Part shown: positions 9,192 through 17,709 of the stretch, piece by piece
Numbering within the stretch: the first letter of the stretch is position 1
Layout: the number at the start of each line of letters is the position of its first letter
Origin: Candidatus Roizmanbacteria bacterium RIFCSPLOWO2_01_FULL_41_22
GTDB lineage: Bacteria > Patescibacteriota > Microgenomatia > UBA1406 > GWC2-37-13
Reading direction: 5' to 3'
Length of the DNA: 50,015 nucleotides
Assembly: GCA_001789805.1 (NCBI GenBank)
Contig: MGAR01000015.1
Coordinates: 1 to 50,015, forward strand
The notes under the pieces: model-generated
Databases searched by the model: none
What the model saw: only the letters and a program-made list of their open reading frames with translations
Told to the model about the DNA's origin: nothing
Translations under genes and position numbers: made by a program

Positions 9192-9668
9192 GTGACACTC
9201 GACTCCAAAAATATTATAACCAAGATCCAAGCCTTTTCTTTAATTGAGTTAATTATTGTTATAATTGTTATTACATTATTAAGTGGTGCTGGATTTGGAG
9301 TATATTCCCGATACGTACAAAGCAGTCGGGATGACCGGAGAATGTCTGACGCAATAACTATCCAACAAGCATTAGAAGATTATCGTAAGTCAAATATCAA
9401 TGACAGTTTTCCACTTGCCGTGACCACTTTGGTTCCCGATTTTCTTCAAGTTGTGCCTCAAGATCCCCAAACGCATTCTGCTTATAGTTTGTACTATCGG
9501 CCTATCCCAGCAGCCCCAGTAGCTTGTACTGATTCTTTAGTCGCGCCGGTTATCGCCTGTACCTCTTACTCTTTTGCTGTCTTCCTTGAAGCCTCGGACC
9601 ATTATCTGTATCTTACTCCATACACAGTAGATAATTTTCCAAATAGCGTCGCTACTCCCGCACTTTGA
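9192..9668 (+). CDS. Prepilin-like protein (minor pilin/pseudopilin)
   Basis: 158 residues from a GTG start. Leader ends IQA, with cleavage predicted between A14 and F15 and Glu at mature position 5 (E19), followed by LIIVIIVITLLSG. Alanine replaces the usual glycine at -1, a change tolerated by some prepilin peptidases. The head resembles GspG/PilE-type small pseudopilins with the DDRRMSDAITIQQALEDYRKS helix and a PQDP motif. First of four consecutive prepilin genes; the set probably forms a minor-pilin tip complex that primes pilus assembly. The start is only 31 bp from the upstream stop. Confidence 0.85.
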   Translation: MTLDSKNIITKIQAFSLIELIIVIIVITLLSGAGFGVYSRYVQSSRDDRRMSDAITIQQALEDYRKSNINDSFPLAVTTLVPDFLQVVPQDPQTHSAYSLYYRPIPAAPVACTDSLVAPVIACTSYSFAVFLEASDHYLYLTPYTVDNFPNSVATPAL

Positions 9669-9711
9669 AATACTCCATATTTATTAGTAGCTTTTTTATT
9701 CTAATTTCCGC

Positions 9712-9717
9712 TACAAT
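9712..9717 (+). promoter_or_regulatory. Candidate -10 element for an internal prepilin transcript
   Basis: TACAAT followed by six bases and the ATG at 9724, the spacing seen at other leaderless starts in the window. The -35 region is poor, so the promoter is tentative. Confidence 0.4.
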
Positions 9718-9723
9718 ATTTTC

Positions 9724-10215
9724 ATGGATAAAGCTTTTACTTTCATTGAGTTAATTATTGTCATTACCGTTACTACATTGCTAAGCGGTATTGCTCTTGT
9801 CAACTATCAGCGGATTGGCGGCCAAGAAAAATTACAAAAAGACGCAAAGCAGTTTGAGAGAATACTTTTCTTAGCAAAAGAAAAAGCCTCGGCAGCTGAA
9901 ACATTGCAATGCGATTCAACGGACCCTGGTATTGGTGAATTAATCGGCTTTAAAGTTGATCTAACAAGTAATGACTATTATCTTATTGAAGTTTGTCAAA
10001 ATCAGGAATTTATCATATCAGCTCAACATTTCTCTCCCAGCATTAGCGCTATTAACAATACATCAGTCACATTTAGAAAATCAGATATGGGTATTACCAG
10101 TAACGTGATAGTAAGTTTTGGTATAAGATCAATCTTGATCAATAACAATAATTGTCGATCATATGATGTCTCCCCAAGCGGCGCAATTGATGAGCTTAGT
10201 CCATATACATGTTAA
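9724..10215 (+). CDS. Prepilin-like protein (GspH/FimT type)
   Basis: 163 residues beginning MDKAFTFIELI: cleavage predicted A4/F5, Glu at mature position 5, then a hydrophobic helix. The following region (LQKDAKQFERILFLAKEKASAAE) matches the helix-rich start of FimT/GspH minor pseudopilins, and the C-terminal part is beta-rich. Minor pilins of this type sit at the fibre tip and take part in assembly and DNA binding. It is second in a run of four prepilin genes. Again alanine rather than glycine is at the -1 position. Confidence 0.85.
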   Translation: MDKAFTFIELIIVITVTTLLSGIALVNYQRIGGQEKLQKDAKQFERILFLAKEKASAAETLQCDSTDPGIGELIGFKVDLTSNDYYLIEVCQNQEFIISAQHFSPSISAINNTSVTFRKSDMGITSNVIVSFGIRSILINNNNCRSYDVSPSGAIDELSPYTC

Positions 10216-10227
10216 TAAAACAATAAA

Positions 10228-10788
10228 ATGTATCATAAAATCATTAACCAAAAGTCGGCGTTTTCTTTGCTTGAGGTGATTATTGCTATCGGAATATTGA
10301 CAACGGTCATTGTCGCCGCTTTACAACTAACCATTTTAACAATCCGCAACCTTACCGTCAGGGAGCATAATTTATATGCGACATATTATGCAGAAGAGTT
10401 ATATAATTTTTTAAATTCAGAACGGGAAGTGGACTGGGCGGCGTTTGCCGATAAGAGTACGGTTTCTGGTGGTTCTTCAACTACCTATTGCGCTAACACA
10501 CTTAACCCTTTGGCTGATATGACAATTACTATAAACGATATTCTTTTTAACGGGAGCTATCCTACCAATCTTAAGCTCTCCGACAATTATCGGGGTGCGT
10601 GTTTGCATTTTCAAGGTATTATTAACGGCCCAGGAGACCGGATCTTCAAAAGAGAGGTGACTCTCACATCCTTAATTCCGCCCGGTTCAACACCTTCGCA
10701 AATTCAGGTTGATCTTGATGTTACATGGGTGGATTATGGACAAGAATATCACGTCCCGCTTCAAAGTTTATTTACAGTTCACGACTGA
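10228..10788 (+). CDS. Prepilin-like protein (PilV/GspI type)
   Basis: 186 residues. Prepilin signal QKSAFSLLEVIIAIGIL with predicted cleavage A11/F12 and Glu at mature position 5; the SLLEVxIAIGIL sequence and the following AALQLTILTIRNLTVREHNLYATYYAEE are characteristic of PilV/GspI minor pilins. Starts 12 bp after the previous prepilin gene and ends 4 bp before the next, so clearly co-transcribed. Confidence 0.88.
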   Translation: MYHKIINQKSAFSLLEVIIAIGILTTVIVAALQLTILTIRNLTVREHNLYATYYAEELYNFLNSEREVDWAAFADKSTVSGGSSTTYCANTLNPLADMTITINDILFNGSYPTNLKLSDNYRGACLHFQGIINGPGDRIFKREVTLTSLIPPGSTPSQIQVDLDVTWVDYGQEYHVPLQSLFTVHD

Positions 10789-10792
10789 ACTT

Positions 10793-11413
10793 ATGATAAT
10801 AAATTTTAAAAAACAATTAACAAAAATTACCGGTCAAAGAGGCTATACCATTATAGAGTTAATAATTACCTTAATCGTTCTTTTACTGATTTTTCCGATA
10901 ACAAGCTCTATCGTGATTTCTGTCTTAAGATATCAAGACCGGTTAAATAAAATTGCTATTTTACGCATCGAAGGGCAAAACATCATCAATTTTGTTCGAA
11001 GCCACATTAGGGAACGGACTTATTGGGTATATTCCAACGATCCGCGCAGTCCGCCTGATACTGTAGAGTGCGCCGCATCACCCAGTTTTTATTCAAGCAG
11101 CAACGGATACGATATAGCCACTAGCAAACCGGATTTTTACTTTGTTACTGAAAACGAGCTAAATTGGTTTACAATATTTCTTCGGGACGGAAGGAATCTG
11201 GAGTTTGAAACGGAAATCGCCAACCCCATAATCGTTAATTCTCAAAGAGTTGCTGTGACGAGCTTTTCAATTTATTGTATACGAAAGAAGAACTTTTCGT
11301 CACCAGTTGTCAGTTATGATTTCACTTTGCAGGTAGCTGATCTTATTCCCGGCGTTAACCCGGCAAAACAGACATTTATTTTTCATGATAAATTCAAGTT
11401 GCAGATTAATTGA
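10793..11413 (+). CDS. Prepilin-like protein (PilW/GspJ type)
   Basis: 206 residues from ATG 10793 (the open frame extends upstream to 10709, but that start would overlap the previous gene, and the prepilin leader begins at 10793). Signal GQRGYTIIELIITLIV, cleavage predicted G17/Y18, Glu at mature position 5. The mature N-terminus is Tyr rather than Phe, which is uncommon. The long beta-rich head resembles PilW/GspJ. It is the last of the four clustered prepilins and completes the usual H-I-J set of minor pilins. Confidence 0.82.
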   Translation: MIINFKKQLTKITGQRGYTIIELIITLIVLLLIFPITSSIVISVLRYQDRLNKIAILRIEGQNIINFVRSHIRERTYWVYSNDPRSPPDTVECAASPSFYSSSNGYDIATSKPDFYFVTENELNWFTIFLRDGRNLEFETEIANPIIVNSQRVAVTSFSIYCIRKKNFSSPVVSYDFTLQVADLIPGVNPAKQTFIFHDKFKLQIN

Positions 11414-11429
11414 CAGCCTCTTTGATTCA

Positions 11430-11458
11430 TTGATTTTAATTTCCTCTTTTGTTACTCT
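11430..11458 (+). promoter_or_regulatory. Promoter of pilMNO (leaderless geometry)
   Basis: TTGATT (11430-11435), 17-nt spacer, TACTCT (11453-11458), then AATTAA and the ATG at 11465. Confidence 0.6.
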
Positions 11459-11464
11459 AATTAA

Positions 11465-12484
11465 ATGTCTAAAGACACATTTTCGATTGATATTACCCGA
11501 AAAAATATAAGGGTATGCGACTTAGAGGAGAAAGATGGAAAAATTGAGATTCTTTCTTTAGGTTACGATGATATTGTACCCAACTTTTTACTTGACGACA
11601 ATCCTCTCTTACAGAAAGAACAGGCTAAAAAGCTGCTTCAGTTGTATCAAAACTTAAAAATTTCTAAAAAAAAGGTCAATGTTGTTTTGCCAGACAGCGT
11701 TACCTACTCGCAGATTATTGAGATGCCCAAACTTAACGAACAGGAATTAATGCTGGCAATACGTTACCAGGCTGATGAGTTTATACCAATGCCTATAGAT
11801 GAGGTATATCTTGACATTGAGGTACTAAAAGAAGACCCAAAAAACTCTCGGCAGCTGACCCTGATAATCGCTGCTCCCAAAAACACAGTCACCAGAATTT
11901 ATAATATGCTTTCTTTAGCTCATTTAGTCCCCAAAAATTTGGAAAACGAGCTTAGCGTCATCGGACGACTGATTGCTTTGCGTTTTTCCCAAAGTAATGA
12001 ATGCACTGTTTTAGTAAATTTCGGTTTTTCCGGTACATCTCTTTATCTGGTGGATCCGTTATCTCATATCATCGTGGCTACACGTTCTTTTAAAATCGGG
12101 CTTGATCTAATTGTGCGGGATTTGAAAGTAAATTTAAACTGGGACGAAAAAAATACCTACGAAGCGCTAAAAAACATTGGGTTAACCCAAAACGCCACAG
12201 TTGATATTTACAAAATTATTTACCCGATTATGAAAGAGATGTTTCGTGAACTTGAACAGTTTATACAGCTTGCCAAAAGCAAATATAATCTAGAAGTCAA
12301 TAAAGTCTATCTTTTTAATTTTGACTCTTCTATTGCCAACTTTGCACCAACTATCCAATCTAATATGTCCGTTCCCACTCTACCCTTACCGATAGGCAGC
12401 ATTCTGATTCCTAATGTTATTACACAATCATTTTCAAGTGAGATATCATCGTTTGTTTCCGTTATTGCCGCTCAAATAAAATGA
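11465..12484 (+). CDS. pilM: Type IV pilus assembly protein PilM
   Basis: 339 residues with the FtsA/actin-like fold of PilM: FSIDITRKNIRVCDL at the N-terminus (phosphate-1), VNVVLPDSVTYSQIIEMPKLNEQELMLAIRYQADEFIPMPIDEV (a strong PilM signature, residues ~76-120), and a central phosphate-2 region VLVNFGFSGTSLYLVD. PilM is cytoplasmic, binds ATP and the N-terminal tail of PilN, and links the platform to the cell-wall-spanning part. The stop overlaps the start of the next gene by ATGA, which fixes the operon pilM-pilN-pilO. Confidence 0.9.
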   Translation: MSKDTFSIDITRKNIRVCDLEEKDGKIEILSLGYDDIVPNFLLDDNPLLQKEQAKKLLQLYQNLKISKKKVNVVLPDSVTYSQIIEMPKLNEQELMLAIRYQADEFIPMPIDEVYLDIEVLKEDPKNSRQLTLIIAAPKNTVTRIYNMLSLAHLVPKNLENELSVIGRLIALRFSQSNECTVLVNFGFSGTSLYLVDPLSHIIVATRSFKIGLDLIVRDLKVNLNWDEKNTYEALKNIGLTQNATVDIYKIIYPIMKEMFRELEQFIQLAKSKYNLEVNKVYLFNFDSSIANFAPTIQSNMSVPTLPLPIGSILIPNVITQSFSSEISSFVSVIAAQIK

Positions 12485-13047
12485 AATCATATATCAATTT
12501 ATTCAATTATTATAGACAGGAGTTTAATAAGGTCTCCATCTATATTTTAATTAAGCACTACTTTATATACACAACGACTATAGCCGGAGTATTTATGATT
12601 GTATTAATCGTCCTGCAGTTTTTTTTATTTTATCGCATAAATTACCTTAACAAAGAAAATAAGACGCTTAAAGAAAATTATTCAGCCAAAAAACCACTGC
12701 AAGAAAAAATAAAAATTCTGGTCGAAAAAAAACAAGAAATTGAAAATTTCCTCAAGGAGGATGCTAACTTTTTTACTTATTATCGTCTGATGGATCAATT
12801 TATTACTAATAGTAAAAGCGCTGTCCTTGTCCATTTTTCCTTAGATAACGAACAAAAAACAACTTTTGTAATACAAGTTGATAAAGAAGATCTTGAGAGC
12901 CTATACAACTCTATTGAGAATGACAGCTTTTTAGAGAAATTTATTTCTTTACGGGTCTTGGATGTTGTGCCTATTGAAAATGACAAGAATCAGTATAAAT
13001 TTTCTTTTGAGGGTAAATTTAAACAAATTAATGAAACCAGTATCTAG
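12481..13047 (+). CDS. pilN: PilN-like pilus assembly membrane protein
   Basis: 188 residues: a 40-residue cytoplasmic tail, one membrane helix (about 36-60), then a coiled coil rich in Lys/Glu (YLNKENKTLKENYSAKK) and a small alpha/beta domain. This is the PilN architecture; primary sequence similarity is low in this family, so the call rests on topology and on its position between pilM (ATGA overlap) and the PilO-like gene (17-bp overlap). It would anchor PilM at the membrane and dimerise with PilO. Confidence 0.75.
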   Translation: MKSYINLFNYYRQEFNKVSIYILIKHYFIYTTTIAGVFMIVLIVLQFFLFYRINYLNKENKTLKENYSAKKPLQEKIKILVEKKQEIENFLKEDANFFTYYRLMDQFITNSKSAVLVHFSLDNEQKTTFVIQVDKEDLESLYNSIENDSFLEKFISLRVLDVVPIENDKNQYKFSFEGKFKQINETSI

Positions 13048-13759
13048 TTTTTTAACCGGATTAAATTTTTCAGATATTTCTCATGAGTTGTTTTTTTGGC
13101 TTATACTGCTTGTGGTTTGGGCGTGCACTTTTTTCTTTGGCTGGAAAACGGTTTCTTCATATCAAAAATCAGTTGAGTTGGTAAAGAATAATAACAATTT
13201 AAAAGAAACGTTATCGTTATTAACAAAGTCATCCAACATATCGGTAGGTGAGATCGATCAATTTAACAATATTGCAGCTAATCTTATTCCTGAGAGGGAG
13301 AGCTATTTTTCTATAATCAACGCCTTAGATGCACTTTCTCAGAAAACCGGATTTATTTTTGGCGATTATGAAATAAATCTGTCTGACTCAAACCAAGAGA
13401 AGCTGTCATTAAACGTAAATGGGAAAGGCAATATCGATACGCTGCATACCTTTTTACAAGAGTACAAGTTTATCTCTGGCAGATTGATTACTATCAACAG
13501 TTTAGATCTTTTAGCCGAAGATCAAGACCAGTATAGTCTTACCCTAAATTTTTATCATCAATCAGCCTCATCAGTCGCTCCTGCCGATGCGCTTTCTGAA
13601 CCGGATGTTAGTGTGGCACCACTAGCGCCTCCACCTGGCAATCAGATAGGAGATTTGATTAGTTCTACATTGTCATCCCCAATCCAAGGAGAAACGTTAC
13701 AGCTTAGTGAAAAAGACATTCGTTTTGTTCGTGAGATAATTGCCCAGATAAAAGAATAG
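13031..13759 (+). CDS. pilO: PilO-like pilus assembly membrane protein
   Basis: 242 residues from ATG 13031, which overlaps the end of the PilN-like gene; a longer frame from 12962 would run deeper into it and is rejected. One membrane helix (about 20-42), a coiled-coil stretch (VELVKNNNNLKETLSLL), a ferredoxin-like region, then a proline/alanine-rich C-terminal tail. No pilP or secretin pilQ follows, in keeping with a cell that has no outer membrane. The stop codon directly abuts the convergent rpsP stop codon. Confidence 0.72.
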   Translation: MKPVSSFLTGLNFSDISHELFFWLILLVVWACTFFFGWKTVSSYQKSVELVKNNNNLKETLSLLTKSSNISVGEIDQFNNIAANLIPERESYFSIINALDALSQKTGFIFGDYEINLSDSNQEKLSLNVNGKGNIDTLHTFLQEYKFISGRLITINSLDLLAEDQDQYSLTLNFYHQSASSVAPADALSEPDVSVAPLAPPPGNQIGDLISSTLSSPIQGETLQLSEKDIRFVREIIAQIKE

Positions 13760-14008
13760 TTATTGAAAAAGTACTGATTGTTTATTTTTAAGAAGTCTTC
13801 GAAGACCATCCGAGAGTTGGGCGCCGTTTTGTATCCAGTAGTCATATCTGGCTTTAGTAATTTCGATTTTATTTTGGCTCATGGGTTGATAAAGGCCGAT
13901 TTTTTCAATATACGCACCGTCTCGTTTTTTCCTTTTATCTAAAGCAACAATACGATACACAGGATAACCGCGTTTGCCAAATTTCATTAACCTTAGTGTT
14001 ACTGCCAT
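13760..14008 (-). CDS. rpsP: 30S ribosomal protein S16
   Basis: 82 residues, normal S16 length. It begins with the family start MAVTLRLMKFGKRGYPVYRIV and continues with RDGAYIEKIGLYQP and the DYWIQNGAQLSDGLRRLL block. S16 binds the 5' domain of 16S rRNA during 30S assembly. Last gene of the minus-strand run recG-rpmF-nusB-rnc-rpsP; its stop touches the pilO-like stop with no intergenic base, so the two converging transcripts must overlap. Confidence 0.97.
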   Translation of the reverse strand: MAVTLRLMKFGKRGYPVYRIVALDKRKKRDGAYIEKIGLYQPMSQNKIEITKARYDYWIQNGAQLSDGLRRLLKNKQSVLFQ

Positions 14009-14068
14009 AGTAAAAATTTAGTAGTAATTGACAAGCTAAACAGATCGTGCTTGCATATTATAAAGGTC

Positions 14069-14761
14069 TTAAGTCATTTTTTCCAGTGAATTTTCCGCCG
14101 CCTTTTCCTCAGCGGTCTTTTTGGAGGAGCCTTGGCCTTCACCGAGTTTATGGTCTTTTACAAGTACCTCTACCTGAAAGATTTTATCATGTTCCGGACC
14201 GGTTTCTTTTATGGTCTGATAACTAGGAAGCACTTTATATTTTGCCTGAATGATCTCCTGTAAGCGGCTTTTGGGCGACAGATACAGTTTATTTTTCACA
14301 ATATAATCAAGTTTCTCTTTAAACAGATTTTTTAATATAAAATCATATGCTGAGTCAAAACCGCGATCAATGAAAATAGCGGCAATCAGAGCCTCAAAGG
14401 TGTCGGCCAGGATGTTGCTGTTAATCCTTCCTTTCCCTTTTTCTTCCCCTTTTGATAAATACAAATATTCTCCAAGTGCAAGTTTTTGGGCCACCTCAGC
14501 TAAACTTTCGGTACGTACAATGGATGCTTTGATATCAGTGTAATCACCCTCCTTTAAGTCGGGAAAGTTTTTATAGAGATAGATGGAAGTAATCAGCGAG
14601 AGAACACTGTCGCCTAAAAATTCCAGTTTTTCGTTTGACGGCAGATGGAGTTTGCGATGTTCGTTTAGGTATGAACGGTGTATAAAAACGTCTTTGAGCA
14701 GTGTTTTTTTGTTAAACTCCAAGTCGATCTTTTTCTCTAAATCCAGATATGATTTTTGCAT
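14069..14761 (-). CDS. rnc: Ribonuclease III
   Basis: 230 residues. The RNase III domain carries the signature NEKLEFLGDSVL near residue 42 with catalytic Glu/Asp, and the second acidic cluster LADTFEALIAAIFID; the C-terminal dsRNA-binding domain starts near residue 158 (SRLQEIIQAKYK) and ends GSSKKTAEEKAAENSLEKM. It cuts double-stranded RNA, including rRNA processing stems such as the one flanking the 23S gene in this window. Three bases separate it from nusB. Confidence 0.96.
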   Translation of the reverse strand: MQKSYLDLEKKIDLEFNKKTLLKDVFIHRSYLNEHRKLHLPSNEKLEFLGDSVLSLITSIYLYKNFPDLKEGDYTDIKASIVRTESLAEVAQKLALGEYLYLSKGEEKGKGRINSNILADTFEALIAAIFIDRGFDSAYDFILKNLFKEKLDYIVKNKLYLSPKSRLQEIIQAKYKVLPSYQTIKETGPEHDKIFQVEVLVKDHKLGEGQGSSKKTAEEKAAENSLEKMT

Positions 14762-14764
14762 ATA

Positions 14765-15133
14765 CTAGGGTTTTTTTTCAACTTCGTTTAGAATAGATCC
14801 CAGTACCGCGTTTATAAAGGCGTATGAGCGGTCACTTCCTATTTCACGCGCCAGTTCTACTGCTTCGTTAATTACTACTTTGTAAGGGGCAAGTTTGACA
14901 ATAAATAACTCATAGACTGCCAGTCGTAAAATACTAAGATCTGTTTTGGCAATGCGTTCAAGCGGATATTTTGGCGCGTGTTTAGCAATAAAACCGTCAA
15001 TTTTTGTAAGATTCTTTTGAATATCAATCGTCGTTTTCTCTTTGGGGAATGGTAGATTAGATTTACCTTTGATAAAGCATAAGGCATAAAGATTTTGTAC
15101 TATTTTAGTTCTCTTCGCGTGTCGTGGGTCCAT
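14765..15133 (-). CDS. nusB: Transcription antitermination factor NusB
   Basis: 122 residues, all-helical, with the NusB pattern DGFIAKHAPKYPLERIAKTDLSILRLAVYEL and VVINEAVELAREIGSDRSYAFINAVLGSI. NusB binds boxA with NusE (S10) in rRNA antitermination. It lies between rpmF and rnc, a grouping of rRNA-related functions. It is somewhat shorter than the 139-residue E. coli protein at the N-terminus. Confidence 0.93.
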   Translation of the reverse strand: MDPRHAKRTKIVQNLYALCFIKGKSNLPFPKEKTTIDIQKNLTKIDGFIAKHAPKYPLERIAKTDLSILRLAVYELFIVKLAPYKVVINEAVELAREIGSDRSYAFINAVLGSILNEVEKKP

Positions 15134-15176
15134 TTTGTCAGAAGTTTATTAAGAAACGTTAAAAATAAATCTCTTT

Positions 15177-15326
15177 TTATTTGCGGCAGTAACGGCAAAT
15201 CCGATGAGGGATTTTCTTTTTACCGCACTGTTTACAGATCACAAGTTTAGGCAAAGACTTAACCTTAGTGGCAAGCCTTATGCCTTTTCGGCGGGTGGAA
15301 GATTTACGTTTTGGCAATGGTGTCAT
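15177..15326 (-). CDS. rpmF: 50S ribosomal protein L32
   Basis: 49 residues, too short for most ORF callers. Starts MTPLPKRKSSTRRKGIRLA, contains SLPKLVICKQCGKKKIPHRIC and ends CRYCRK. The four cysteines (CKQC at 31-34, C44 and C47) form the zinc ribbon of the C+ form of L32. Located between recG and nusB on the same strand. Confidence 0.93.
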   Translation of the reverse strand: MTPLPKRKSSTRRKGIRLATKVKSLPKLVICKQCGKKKIPHRICRYCRK

Positions 15327-15391
15327 AATTTTTACTATTCAAAAACTATTTAGTAATACTATCATATTTTAGCAGGCAAAACAAGTATTGG

Positions 15392-17482
15392 TCAGTCGCG
15401 GGCCACTTGGGTAATAGTGAATTTTTTTAGTTTAGTCTGTACCTTAGGGACGCTCTCTAGTGAAAAGTTCTTTAAAAGAAAATGTACTGCATTTTTGGTT
15501 TTTTGAATAAGGGTCAGATCAGACATTTGGGCTATTTTCAGATCATCATAACCGTGTTGCCTATAACCAAAAATCTGTCCTGGACCACGGATTTTTAAGT
15601 CGTACTCGGCCAGTAAAAAACCTGTCTTAATTTTAGCAAAATACTCCAGCCGCTTATAATTGCTATTTTGGTTACTAGAAGTAAAAAGCAGGCAGTAAGA
15701 CTGTTTTTGTCCTCGTCCGACCCGGCCTCGTAACTGATGCAGTTGAGCCAAACCAAAGCGCTCCGCTCCCTCAATCAGCATTATTGTTGCATTTGGCACA
15801 TCTATTCCCACTTCGACGACCGAAGTACTGACTAAAATATCATATTTTTTAGCTTTAAAATCAGCCATGATTTGATTTTTTTCTTTGGCTTTTAGTTTAC
15901 CGTGCAGTAAGGCGATATTAAACTTGGAAAATATGTTATTTTGCAGATGCTGGTACTCTTTTTTTGCCGCTTTTACAGTTTGCATCGTCTCTACCTCCGA
16001 CTCTTCAATCAGAGGACAGATAATAAAAACCTGGTCTTTTTCCCGGGTGATTTTAGTTTTAATCCATTCGTAGGCGGCTATTCGTTTGTAGGGTGGAGTA
16101 AAAAAAGTCTTGACCGGTATCCGGTCTTTGGGCATCTCATCAAGTACCGACAGGTCAAGTTCATTGTGCAGTGTAAGCATAACGGTTCGTGGAATTGGGG
16201 TCGCAGTCATGGTTAATAAGTGCGGATTAAGTCCTTTTTGCTTGAGAGCCGCTCGCTGCGCGACGCCAAAACGGTGCTGTTCATCAATCACAACCAGTCC
16301 AATTTTGGGAAACTGTAATTTTTTGGTGATAAGAGCATGAGTGCCAATGATGATATCAAATTTTTCAGACGTGGTTTTTGTTTTTATTGATTTTACCGCA
16401 CCTGTCTGTAAAGCAATCTTGACTGCTAAGTTACGAAATAGATTATTTAGCGTAGCATAATGCTGGGAAGCCAGTATCTCGGTTGGCGCCATCACAAGAG
16501 TTTGATAACCATTAAGGTAAGCTACATAGGCCGCCACCGCCGCCACGATGGTTTTACCAGAGCCAACGTCTCCTTGTAAAAAGCGGTTCATCGGTGTTGT
16601 TTTTTGCAGATCGCGCACAATCTCCTCAATTACTTTTTTTTGAGCATTAGTCAAAATAAAAGGCAGGGAGCTTTGAAAATGGCTAATTTTGGCCATGAAG
16701 TCAGGACTTATGGTAAAGCCATGGGTTACAGTTTCTTTTTTCCACTGTTTTTTAATAATTGCTCCCGAAAGTTGAGTAAGAAATAATTCGTCAAAACCCA
16801 GCCGATTTTTAGCTTGTTCGATTTGCTTTTTTGATTTCGGAGAGTGAATCTGCTGATAAGCGGAAAATTCATCGGTAAGCTGATTGTAAACTCTGATTTT
16901 TTCAGGTAACCATTCAAATACCGTATTGACAAATTGATCATGTTGCGAAAGATGGTTTAAGACGATGTGTAATTTTTCCCGCAAAGTTCGTGAAGACAAA
17001 CCACGGCTCTCCGGATAAATTGGCACCAGTTTACCGGTATGAAGTGTATCAGTAAACTTAAGCCCTAGTATTTCATAATCTTTTGGTTCAATAATCAGGG
17101 TATTAAGATATTGTTTTACTTCACCGGCCACGGAAACAGAATTTCCAATTGTAAAAATCCTCATGATATAAGGTTGGTTGTACCAGATAAGGAGCAGTTC
17201 TCCTGTTTCATCGGCAATAGTGATTTTTTGAATTCGCCAGCCTTTCCTGGTGAACTCTTGTTTTGCTTTTTTGATAGAGCCTTGTACTGTAACGATTTCG
17301 CCAGGTTGGATTTTACTGATTTTTGAGATTAAAGAATAGTCTTCAAAACGGAAAGGAAAATAGTTTAACAAATCTTCCCAGGTGTTAATACCGATGGCCT
17401 TGAGCCGCTTAATGGTCAGACCACTGGTAGCCGGCAGCATATCAACGGTAGTATTTAAGATGTCGGAAATTGCCCCATTCAT
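15392..17482 (-). CDS. recG: ATP-dependent DNA helicase RecG
   Basis: About 696 residues: N-terminal wedge/OB-fold (residues ~50-150), helicase domain with Walker A GDVGSGKT, VIDEQHRFGVAQR (DEQH box), MTATPIPRT, then the C-terminal helicase motifs STSVVEVGIDVPNAT and QLRGRVGRG. RecG remodels stalled forks and Holliday junctions; ruvC is also present in this window. The frame is open to an ATG at 17503, but TATAAT at 17489-17494 followed by exactly six bases and the internal ATG at 17482 points to the shorter start, matching the geometry of other genes here. Confidence 0.93.
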   Translation of the reverse strand: MNGAISDILNTTVDMLPATSGLTIKRLKAIGINTWEDLLNYFPFRFEDYSLISKISKIQPGEIVTVQGSIKKAKQEFTRKGWRIQKITIADETGELLLIWYNQPYIMRIFTIGNSVSVAGEVKQYLNTLIIEPKDYEILGLKFTDTLHTGKLVPIYPESRGLSSRTLREKLHIVLNHLSQHDQFVNTVFEWLPEKIRVYNQLTDEFSAYQQIHSPKSKKQIEQAKNRLGFDELFLTQLSGAIIKKQWKKETVTHGFTISPDFMAKISHFQSSLPFILTNAQKKVIEEIVRDLQKTTPMNRFLQGDVGSGKTIVAAVAAYVAYLNGYQTLVMAPTEILASQHYATLNNLFRNLAVKIALQTGAVKSIKTKTTSEKFDIIIGTHALITKKLQFPKIGLVVIDEQHRFGVAQRAALKQKGLNPHLLTMTATPIPRTVMLTLHNELDLSVLDEMPKDRIPVKTFFTPPYKRIAAYEWIKTKITREKDQVFIICPLIEESEVETMQTVKAAKKEYQHLQNNIFSKFNIALLHGKLKAKEKNQIMADFKAKKYDILVSTSVVEVGIDVPNATIMLIEGAERFGLAQLHQLRGRVGRGQKQSYCLLFTSSNQNSNYKRLEYFAKIKTGFLLAEYDLKIRGPGQIFGYRQHGYDDLKIAQMSDLTLIQKTKNAVHFLLKNFSLESVPKVQTKLKKFTITQVARD

Positions 17483-17524
17483 GAACATATTATACCTGTT
17501 CATGTCTAGGGTCGGATATGAGAG

Positions 17525-17638
17525 TTATCTAATAAAAAGAAGAGGAGCCAAACTGGATAGTATCAGCAAAATCGAGGAAACAATCATGATGACTTTCCAG
17601 ATTCTTTCTTTGTTAAAATATTTCTTAAAAGAAGCCAT
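17525..17638 (-). CDS. Small single-span membrane protein, 37 residues
   Basis: ATG at 17638 to TAA at 17525. A basic N-terminus (MASFKKYFNKERIWK) precedes one hydrophobic segment of about 20 residues ending APLLFIR. The minus-strand promoter TTGAAA (17667-17672), 17 nt, TAAAAT (17644-17649), five bases, ATG supports real expression. It lies between recG and the divergent penicillin-binding protein gene. Function unknown; the short positively charged tail plus membrane anchor would suit a regulatory peptide or a partner of the neighbouring cell-wall enzyme, but that is a guess. Confidence 0.6.
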   Translation of the reverse strand: MASFKKYFNKERIWKVIMIVSSILLILSSLAPLLFIR

Positions 17639-17643
17639 AGCCT

Positions 17644-17672
17644 ATTTTACCTAAATTGTTGAATTTTTTCAA
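17644..17672 (-). promoter_or_regulatory. Promoter of the 37-residue membrane ORF
   Basis: TTGAAA, 17-nt spacer, TAAAAT on the minus strand, five bases before the ATG at 17638. Confidence 0.55.
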
Positions 17673-17674
17673 AG

Positions 17675-17703
17675 TTGCTATCTTTTGTATTTTTGGATAA
17701 AAT
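17675..17703 (+). promoter_or_regulatory. Promoter of the class A PBP gene (leaderless geometry)
   Basis: TTGCTA (17675-17680), 17-nt spacer, TAAAAT (17698-17703), six bases, ATG at 17710. It is back-to-back with the promoter of the small minus-strand ORF. Confidence 0.65.
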
Positions 17704-17709
17704 TGGTGC

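Noticed and set aside
10709-10792. Upstream extension of the PilW-like gene
   Set aside because: It would overlap the previous prepilin gene by 80 bp and displace the prepilin signal from the N-terminus.
12962-13030. Upstream extension of the PilO-like gene
   Set aside because: It reads through the PilN coding sequence in another frame; ATG 13031 gives the usual short overlap and topology.
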